Shown here one piece after another: positions 58,076-64,000 of a DNA stretch of 64,000 nucleotides. The number at the start of each line of letters is the position of its first letter. Position 1 is the stretch's first letter. The stretch lies in contig NZ_CP025025.1 of assembly GCF_002874535.1 (NCBI RefSeq), positions 246,001-310,000 of the forward strand. The letters are read 5' to 3'. The stretch is from Mesobacillus jeotgali. GTDB taxonomy: Bacteria > Bacillota > Bacilli > Bacillales > Cytobacillaceae. The notes below the pieces were generated by a model. The model saw nothing but the letters and a program-made list of their open reading frames with translations. It made no database searches and had not been told where the DNA came from. The translations under genes were made by a program, and so were the position numbers.

Positions 58076-59527
58076 ATGAACTACCATGAAGTAGCCAAAG
58101 AAATACTGACTGCCCTGGGTGGAAAAGAAAATGTGTCAGCCGCAGCGCATTGTGCAACCCGCTTGCGCCTGGTATTGAATGATGAGTCCGTCGTGGACCA
58201 GAAAAAACTCGATGAAATGGAAGCGGTTAAAGGAACTTTTTCGACTGGGGGCCAATTTCAGATCATCCTCGGTTCAGGGATTGTGAATAAGGTATATAAA
58301 GAACTAACGGAGCTGACTGGATTATCGGAAATGTCCACTAAGGATGTGAAGGATGCGAGTGCGAAGAAACTCAATCCAATCCAGCGTTTTGTGAAGATGT
58401 TATCAGATATTTTCGTGCCAATCATTCCAGCAATCGTGGCCGGCGGTTTGCTGATGGGAATAAATAATCTGCTGACAGCAAAGGATTTATTCATCGCAGG
58501 AATGTCGCTTATCGAGGCTTATCCGGAAATGGCCGATCTGGCGGCTCTGATCAATACATTTGCAAATGCGGCATTCGTGTTCCTGCCCGTTTTGATCGGT
58601 TTCTCGGCAGCGCAGCGCTTCGGGGGAAATGCTTATCTTGGAGCGGCACTGGGAATGCTTATGGTCCATCCGGATTTATTGAATGGCTGGGGCTATGGTG
58701 GCGCATTGGTCAATGGCGAGATTCCGGTGTGGAAGATTTTTGGGTTTGAGATTGAAAAGATTGGCTATCAAGGAACCGTTCTTCCTGTATTAGTTGCCTC
58801 ATTTATCCTGGCAAAAACAGAGAATTTTTTACGAAGAGTGGTACCATCTGCTCTGGATAATCTACTAACACCATTATTGACCATTTTTATCACGGGCATT
58901 TTAACATTTACGGCGGTTGGTCCGGTTACCCGTGCAGCGGGGAATCTGCTTTCTGACGGCATGATCTGGCTGTATGATACGACGGGCTTCATCGGCGGTG
59001 CACTATTTGGCCTCGTTTATGCGCCAATCGTTATTACGGGTATGCACCACAGCTTCATTGCAGTGGAGACACAATTATTAGCCGATATGGCTAAAACGGG
59101 CGGTTCGTTCATATTTGTCATCGCTGCCATGTCCAATGTGGCGCAGGGAGCAGCGACTTTGGGAGTTCTAACCGTTACACGCGATAAAAAGCTTAAAGGA
59201 ACAGCTTCCGCAGCAGGAATTTCTGCATTACTCGGAATTACGGAGCCTGCGATGTTCGGTATTAACCTGAAGCTAAGATATCCATTTATCGGGGCGATCA
59301 CTGGAGCAGCTATCGGGTCGGCATTTGTCACTTTGTTTAAGGTAAAAGCGGTGGCTCTAGGTGCAGCTGGTTTGCCAGGGATCATTTCCATCAGCCCGGG
59401 CTCAATCGTTTCATATATCATTGGCATGGGGATTGCGTTTGCAGTGGCATTCGTGGTCACGATCGTACTTGCCAAAAGGGACCAAAAGAAGATGATTAAC
59501 AGCGGGGCGAAAGACGCTGCAGCATAA
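58076..59527 (+). CDS. scrA: PTS sucrose-specific EIIBC component
   Basis: The 483-residue transporter has an N-terminal EIIB domain with the phosphocysteine C26 in 'AAHCATRLRLVL' and a C-terminal EIIC domain of about ten membrane helices ('IGFSAAQRFGGNAYLGAALG', 'GITEPAMFGINLKLRYPFIG'). It imports sucrose as sucrose-6-phosphate; an EIIA partner must come from elsewhere (no EIIA domain here). AAAGGAGG is 8 bases before ATG. Controlled by the ScrR operators directly upstream. Confidence 0.93.
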   Translation: MNYHEVAKEILTALGGKENVSAAAHCATRLRLVLNDESVVDQKKLDEMEAVKGTFSTGGQFQIILGSGIVNKVYKELTELTGLSEMSTKDVKDASAKKLNPIQRFVKMLSDIFVPIIPAIVAGGLLMGINNLLTAKDLFIAGMSLIEAYPEMADLAALINTFANAAFVFLPVLIGFSAAQRFGGNAYLGAALGMLMVHPDLLNGWGYGGALVNGEIPVWKIFGFEIEKIGYQGTVLPVLVASFILAKTENFLRRVVPSALDNLLTPLLTIFITGILTFTAVGPVTRAAGNLLSDGMIWLYDTTGFIGGALFGLVYAPIVITGMHHSFIAVETQLLADMAKTGGSFIFVIAAMSNVAQGAATLGVLTVTRDKKLKGTASAAGISALLGITEPAMFGINLKLRYPFIGAITGAAIGSAFVTLFKVKAVALGAAGLPGIISISPGSIVSYIIGMGIAFAVAFVVTIVLAKRDQKKMINSGAKDAAA

Positions 59528-59672
59528 AAAAAAGCAAACAATGGCAATTCGAATAACGTTGTAACATAAAAGGGTGACCAACGGCGGTTCGAAAACACCA
59601 CAGTATAAAAAAACGGATGAGGGGGAATCGGATGATTCTCCTTTATCGTTTTCAATCAGGAGGAAGAACAGC

Positions 59673-61193
59673 ATGGATTGGACGAGAGAAAGAAGATATA
59701 CCCAGCTGGAAGATGTAAGCCAGGAAGATCTGAAAATATTGAAAAATAAAGTGGATGCAAGTCCGTGGCGCCAAAGCTTCCATATCCAGCCGGAAACGGG
59801 GCTACTAAATGACCCTAATGGATTTTCTTATTTTAATGGGGAATATCATTTGTTTTATCAATGGTTTCCGCTCGGTCCCGTACATGGCTTGAAATATTGG
59901 TATCATACAAAGTCTGAGGACCTTGTCCATTGGGAGAATGTCGGAGTTGGCATCACGCCTGGAGACTATTTTGACAGCCATGGAGCTTATTCTGGCAGTG
60001 CAATCGAACATGACGAAAAGTTGTATTTAATGTATACAGGGAACACGCGTGATGAAAAATGGGTCCGCCATCCATATCAGGCCCTTGCCGTGATGGGGAA
60101 GGATGGCGCTATTTCAAAAATGAAGCCAGCCATTGAAGAAGTTCCCGAAGGATATACCGATCATTTTCGTGATCCGAAGGTCTGGAAGGAAGACGGCCGC
60201 TTCTGGTCAGTCATCGGGGCGCAAAGGACAGAGGAAACAGGCTGTGTTGTTTTATACAGTTCAGTCGATTTCATCAAGTGGCAGTTTGAAGGAGAGTTAA
60301 AAACGAATTTGGAATCGTTCGGGTATATGTGGGAATGCCCGGATTACTTTGAGCAGGATGGACGCGGAGTGCTTATTTTTTCCCCGCAAGGAATTGAACC
60401 GCAGGGTGATTCCTATCAAAATATTTATCAATCAGGCTATCTCCTGGGAGAGCCGTTGAATCTGGAAGATAGATTTTTCGAGCATGAAGGATTCGCTGAG
60501 CTTGACCGAGGCTTTGATTTTTACGCTCCGCAAACAATGATTGATCCTTCCGGAAGACGGATTCTTGTTGGCTGGATGGGTTTGCCGGAGATCGAGTATC
60601 CTACGGATGCACATGGCTGGGCTCATTGCTTGACGATTCCGCGCGAGCTGACTGTCAAAGGAAGTAAACTAATCCAGCAGCCGGTTAACGAGCTAGCGAT
60701 TTTGCGTGGGAAGGAAGAAAGGGCAGCGGGTCTCCTGAGGGATGAGACACGGACGTTTGAAGGATTTAATGGAGTTACGTATGAAATGATTAGTGAGTTT
60801 GATAATGTCGATGCTTCCGAGTTCGGGGTAGAAATCAGGACGGGTGAGAACGAGAGAACAGTGATTTCCTATGATGCCTCAGCACAAAAAGTGGTGGTAG
60901 ATCGAAGTGAATCTGGTGAAGCTTTTGCAGAGAAGTATGGTACGACTCGCAAATGCAAGGTGGCATCAGGCAAGATCAAGTTCCATCTGTTTGTGGATGT
61001 TTCTTCTGTCGAGCTGTTTGTGAATGACGGCGAAGAAGTTTTTACCTGCCGCATTTTTCCTGGAGAGGGCAGCGACGGGATCCGCTTTTTCGCAAAAGAG
61101 GGAAGTGCCCGGTTCGAGGCGGTAAAATGGGATTATCAAGCTAAGATGGGAAAAGGAAGTGAAGCCAATGGGCATGCTGTATTCAATCGGTGA
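59673..61193 (+). CDS. scrB: Sucrose-6-phosphate hydrolase, GH32
   Basis: The 506-residue enzyme splits sucrose-6-phosphate into glucose-6-phosphate and fructose. GH32 motifs are intact: NDPNG (46-50, nucleophile D47), 'FRDPK' (transition-state D167) and 'ECPD' (acid/base E221). A C-terminal beta-sandwich follows from about residue 355. Start at the ATG with AGGAGG 8 bases upstream. The 145-bp gap from scrA has no terminator; scrK overlaps the 3' end by 26 bp, so the three form one operon. Confidence 0.95.
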   Translation: MDWTRERRYTQLEDVSQEDLKILKNKVDASPWRQSFHIQPETGLLNDPNGFSYFNGEYHLFYQWFPLGPVHGLKYWYHTKSEDLVHWENVGVGITPGDYFDSHGAYSGSAIEHDEKLYLMYTGNTRDEKWVRHPYQALAVMGKDGAISKMKPAIEEVPEGYTDHFRDPKVWKEDGRFWSVIGAQRTEETGCVVLYSSVDFIKWQFEGELKTNLESFGYMWECPDYFEQDGRGVLIFSPQGIEPQGDSYQNIYQSGYLLGEPLNLEDRFFEHEGFAELDRGFDFYAPQTMIDPSGRRILVGWMGLPEIEYPTDAHGWAHCLTIPRELTVKGSKLIQQPVNELAILRGKEERAAGLLRDETRTFEGFNGVTYEMISEFDNVDASEFGVEIRTGENERTVISYDASAQKVVVDRSESGEAFAEKYGTTRKCKVASGKIKFHLFVDVSSVELFVNDGEEVFTCRIFPGEGSDGIRFFAKEGSARFEAVKWDYQAKMGKGSEANGHAVFNR

Positions 61194-62172
61194 GGTTTTG
61201 ATAGATTTCATACCGCAGCAAAAAGGAAAGGCACTGAAGGATGTCGTGACCTTTGAGCGAATGCCTGGAGGTGCACCGGCGAATGTGTCGGCCGCGGTAG
61301 CCAGGTATGGCCAGGCAGCTTCGATGATCACGAAGGTAGGTGAGGATGCTTTTGCCGACTTTTTGATCGAACAATTGGAGGAGGCTGGCGTCAGGACGGA
61401 TATGATCGTTAGGACGAAGCAAGCCAATACCGGACTTGCCTTCGTTTCTCTTAGAGAAGATGGCGAACGCGATTTCTCCTTTTACCGCAAGCCATCTGCA
61501 GACTTGCTGCTGGAAGAAACAGAACTTGATGCCTCTTCATTTGGAAGAGGCGATATCCTCCATTTTTGCTCAGTCGACCTTGTCGAGAGTCCGATGAAGC
61601 AAACACACCGGAAAGCCATTAACAGCATGAAGGAGCAGGGCGGAATCATCAGCTTTGATCCAAATGTCAGGCTGCCGCTCTGGGACAGCGCAGAAGCTTG
61701 CCGCAGTGCGATTCTTGAGTTCCTCCCAAGTGCCCATATCGTGAAGATTTCCGATGAAGAACTCGAGTTCATAACAGGCATCCATGATGAGCAAGAAGCG
61801 ATCCAATCCTTATTTCAGGGCAGTGTCCAGGCGGTCGTTTTCACCAAAGGAGCCAACGGAGCCGACTTGTATGTCGGAAAAGAAAAATATGGATCAAACG
61901 GATTTACGGTTAAAGTTGAAGACACCACCGGCGCAGGAGACGCCTTCATCGGGGGCTTCCTGTATAAACTGCTTGAACTCGGGGCGACATCAGAAAACCT
62001 GATACAGTTTTTGCATGACGAACACGCAGACATACTGCGGTTTGCCAATGCAAGTGGAGCACTCACGACCACCAAGAGAGGTGCTATTTCCGCATTGCCG
62101 TCTAGGGATGAGGTTGAGAAAGGACTCAGGGACGGTTCTCTTGTCCCATGCGAGAGTCGAAATAAAAGTTGA
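61168..62172 (+). CDS. scrK: Fructokinase, PfkB family
   Basis: The 334-residue kinase phosphorylates the fructose released by ScrB. PfkB motifs: 'GGAPANVSAAVARYG' (substrate region) and 'DTTGAGDAFIGGFL' (anion hole and catalytic base D258). ATG 61168 has AAGGAAG 9 bases upstream; the gene overlaps scrB by 26 bp. The tail 'GLRDGSLVPCESRNKS' comes from a GGGACGGTTCTCTTGTCCC element, like the tail of the acyltransferase at 49139, and seems to be repeat-derived. Confidence 0.9.
   Translation: MGMLYSIGEVLIDFIPQQKGKALKDVVTFERMPGGAPANVSAAVARYGQAASMITKVGEDAFADFLIEQLEEAGVRTDMIVRTKQANTGLAFVSLREDGERDFSFYRKPSADLLLEETELDASSFGRGDILHFCSVDLVESPMKQTHRKAINSMKEQGGIISFDPNVRLPLWDSAEACRSAILEFLPSAHIVKISDEELEFITGIHDEQEAIQSLFQGSVQAVVFTKGANGADLYVGKEKYGSNGFTVKVEDTTGAGDAFIGGFLYKLLELGATSENLIQFLHDEHADILRFANASGALTTTKRGAISALPSRDEVEKGLRDGSLVPCESRNKS
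62129..62147. repeat. GGGAC-family palindrome in the scrK 3' end
   Basis: GGGAC-GGTTCTCTT-GTCCC, flanked by GGACTC and GAGTC. Further members lie at 62228-62260 (GGGGACG after AGGGACATATG) and 62299-62312 (GGAACCGTCCC). Confidence 0.75.
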
Positions 62173-62360
62173 ATAGTGCTTAGATAACCTAAGGGAAGCT
62201 AAATTATGCTTCCCTTTAAATTTGATTAGGGACATATGAAACGTGGGGACGTTTCTTCCGTTTAAGTGAATAGAAAATTTTAACAATTTATAAAACGCCG
62301 GAACCGTCCCTGTGTTGCTGCTTGAGACTTTGGAGGGAAAGTTAGTTAATATGTACAATT

Positions 62361-62488
62361 AGAATGAGCATCTGAAAATGACGCCTGGTTGATAAAACCA
62401 GGCGTTAATGGGAGTAAGGGAACGGACCTTATGCTCCTGTTATTGTCATTGTTTTTAGGAACAAAAGGTACGTCCCTCTGCATCTGAA
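62361..62488 (+). repeat. Two-copy repeat, copy 2
   Basis: Aligns with 52911-53033. In this copy CGCCTGGTT-GATAA-AACCAGGCG is a perfect hairpin. The gap 62173-62497 contains no gene and is filled by this repeat plus GGGAC elements. Confidence 0.8.
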
Positions 62489-62497
62489 TTAGCAAAA

Positions 62498-63118
62498 TTA
62501 GTAGGCGATTCCTACACGTGATTTGACATAATCGCTACTTTCTATCTGACGATAAGTAAATTCTGCTGTATCTGGAACTGATATTTTCATACCACCTTCT
62601 GGCAAAAAATTACGTTCAATTCGATATTGGCCTTCTCTTTCTCCATCTGGCAAATATGTAGGACATACTATTGTCCAATGCAGTGTTGATTGTTTCAGCA
62701 TATCGTAAACTTTATGATGTTCTTCTGCTGCACGGGTTGATTTGCGTTTTGATTCACTTGACTGATAACGGATTACGGTTGGCGTAGTTCTACTTTGTAA
62801 GATCCCCGCGGTTCCTACCGTGATAATTCGTTGTATACCTTCATTTTTCATTGCATTGATAACTAGTGGCATACTTTCTGAAAGAGTGGTTGTGCCATCC
62901 GTATTTAATGCACTAATAACTACATCAATCCCATGCATTGCACGTACTATATCATTTTTATTTAAAACATTCCCTTGACTAATGGTTAAATTTCCACTAT
63001 TTATTTGAAGCTTCTCTGGAGTGCGAACTAATACAGTGACATGATGTCTATCATGTAGGGCATACGTTAGTATTTGACTTCCAACTCGCCCAGTTGCACC
63101 TAAAATTAAAATATTCAA
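62498..63118 (-). CDS. NAD(P)-binding protein, NmrA/atypical SDR
   Basis: The 206-residue protein starts 'MNILILGATGRVGSQILTYA' with the GxxGxxG cofactor motif (G-A-T-G-R-V-G) and continues as an NAD(P)H-binding atypical SDR ('VVISALNTDGTTTLSESMPL', 'RIITVGTAGIL', 'HWTIVCPTYLPDG'). The Tyr-x3-Lys catalytic pair is not evident, so it may be a redox sensor or quinone reductase relative. Start is TTG 63118, 9 bases after AAAGGAGG. Confidence 0.85.
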   Translation of the reverse strand: MNILILGATGRVGSQILTYALHDRHHVTVLVRTPEKLQINSGNLTISQGNVLNKNDIVRAMHGIDVVISALNTDGTTTLSESMPLVINAMKNEGIQRIITVGTAGILQSRTTPTVIRYQSSESKRKSTRAAEEHHKVYDMLKQSTLHWTIVCPTYLPDGEREGQYRIERNFLPEGGMKISVPDTAEFTYRQIESSDYVKSRVGIAY

Positions 63119-63550
63119 AAGTATAATCCTCCTTTTCACGAATACCAATATTACCATACATTATAAATGCTACTATTTCGACTTTTACAGCACTCTTCCA
63201 CTAACCTGCTTCGTTCATTAAGGAATTAAACAAAAAAGGGCGTCATTCCTTCTGCATCAACGCACCGTATAAGTGCAATAAGATTGTCGATACAATCAAT
63301 ATTACATCTGTTATTTTGTTTTTCATCATCTTGAATTGTCCATATGTCTTACAGCGGTCCCATTCTAGCCCATTGAAATTAGAATATATTATTGCTAGTA
63401 GTCTATAATTATAGATTATTGGAGCATGTATCATGTGGATATTGATGCGATTTATCTATCATGTCCGTATTGTTTGTAAAAAAGTATTGTCAGAACATGA
63501 AGACGCTTCAGGTTCAGGCTTCTGAATAAGCGAGAGGTGGGTGCCGCGGA
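63119..63550. other. Intergenic region, no gene recognised
   Basis: This 432-bp gap between two divergent genes carries CACTAACCTGCTTCGT near 63199, a sequence shared with 33907-33922. A minus-strand frame (63243-63434) has no ribosome binding site and is not supported. Confidence 0.45.
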
Positions 63551-64000
63551 ATGTGGAATAGATTAAAAAAGCTTCATCATCTGAATGGATATGCTACCTT
63601 ATTTTTATTCATAAGTGGGATCTTGCTTTTCATTCCTTCATTAAGGGGGCCGTTGGCTTCATACCGTGTCATGTTGAAGGATGCTCATATTTGGATCGGT
63701 TTTGCAACTGTTGCCTTCCTTCTGCTTTATTTCCGCTATTTTGCTTTCCATTACAAAGTCATAAAAAAACAACAAGGAAAGAAACGGAATCTTGCAATTG
63801 TTATTGGATTGATCATTGGCTGGATTATTAGCGGTACGGTTCTGACTTTTCAAAGGAGTCTTCCAGAAGAACTCGTTCAAGCTTCATTGTTTGTACATGA
63901 TGTATTCACCTGGATTGGTCTGCCGGTCCTCCTTTTCCACTCCGTGACTAGGTCAGGATGGTTTCGGAAAAGATCAGATCAACTGCAAGAAAAAAAGAAA
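63551..64000 (+). CDS. b-type cytochrome-like membrane protein, truncated by the window edge
   Basis: The 150 visible residues begin MWNRLKKLHHLNGYATLFLF and contain four hydrophobic segments with histidines suited to haem b ('LKDAHIWIGF', 'FHYKV', 'LFVHDVFTWIGLPVLLFHSV'). This is the pattern of cytochrome b561-type subunits that often precede a molybdopterin-dependent oxidoreductase gene. GAGAGGTGGG lies upstream of the ATG. No stop codon before base 64000, so the C-terminus is missing. Confidence 0.7.
   Translation, partial: MWNRLKKLHHLNGYATLFLFISGILLFIPSLRGPLASYRVMLKDAHIWIGFATVAFLLLYFRYFAFHYKVIKKQQGKKRNLAIVIGLIIGWIISGTVLTFQRSLPEELVQASLFVHDVFTWIGLPVLLFHSVTRSGWFRKRSDQLQEKKK

Noticed and set aside
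63243-63434. Minus-strand frame ending in MMKNKITDVILIVSTILL-type sequence
   Set aside because: Looks like a small membrane peptide but has no ribosome binding site before any of its start codons.

Overview
The window reads as chromosomal DNA of a Bacillaceae bacterium (Bacillus, Mesobacillus or Neobacillus type). The grounds are strong AGGAGG-type ribosome binding sites, frequent TTG and GTG starts, AT-rich intergenic DNA with SigA-type promoters, and Bacillus-typical families: MhqR quinone regulon, RsbT/RsbR stressosome proteins, DUF3231, SpoIIM-like, DUF896, PadR-DUF2812 and a yfj-like WXG cassette. I see no rRNA, tRNA, CRISPR array, intact insertion sequence or prophage.

Layout. 1-6.3 kb: small metabolic and unknown genes (DUF3231, EthD, SDR, GNAT, Uma2) and one gene broken by a frameshift. 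6.4-12 kb: SurA-N lipoprotein, a TetR/membrane-protein divergent pair with two operators, a chemotaxis receptor, and an SDR-ArsR operon behind a 40-bp composite palindrome. 12.4-14.9 kb: proBA. 15.4-20.2 kb: quinone-type oxidoreductase, RsbT, two divergent MpsC-family genes, an RsbR paralogue. 20.4-24.4 kb: AraC/GyrI regulator, MFS exporter, DUF2089-membrane-SpoIIM operon. 24.7-29.8 kb: a compact MhqR regulon (DUF896, YceI, MhqR, DoxX, two ring-cleaving dioxygenases, flavin reductase, MhqD-type hydrolase) with repeated TATCTCGAATTCGAGATA operators. 30-33.5 kb: MOSC protein, then a purine-type NCS2 permease divergent from a Rieske oxygenase across a PurBox-like pair. 34-39.3 kb: PadR-DUF2812, thioesterase, nitroreductase, GyrI, Nudix, GNAT, thioredoxin-like. 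39.5-42.2 kb: WXG-like protein with a glycine zipper, an unassigned 263-aa protein and a DUF5381-like membrane protein. 42.6-52.9 kb: DUF559-type endonuclease, VOC/ECF sigma pair, nitroreductase pseudogene, MFS, cupin, SGNH hydrolase, acyltransferase, GAF-STAS, MBL-fold protein. 53.2-56.4 kb: large secreted M36 metalloprotease. 57-62.2 kb: sucrose PTS operon (scrR, scrA, scrB, scrK). 62.5-64 kb: NmrA-like protein and a truncated b-type cytochrome gene.

Regulation is unusually legible: MhqR sites (phenol/quinone stress), LacI operators (sucrose), a PurR-type site (purines), and palindromes beside TetR, ArsR, DUF2089 and PadR genes fit local autoregulation.

The most unusual feature is intergenic. 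Five copies of an approximately 190-bp element, each made of four CGGA-A-TTCCG-like units spaced close to 51/62/51 bp, lie between genes at 15.0, 24.5, 33.8, 37.7 and 43.3 kb. A second family of short GGGAC...GTCCC palindromes is scattered through the window and has entered the 3' ends of at least two genes. A third repeat of about 125 bp occurs twice. All functional statements are from sequence reading alone; no database search was run.
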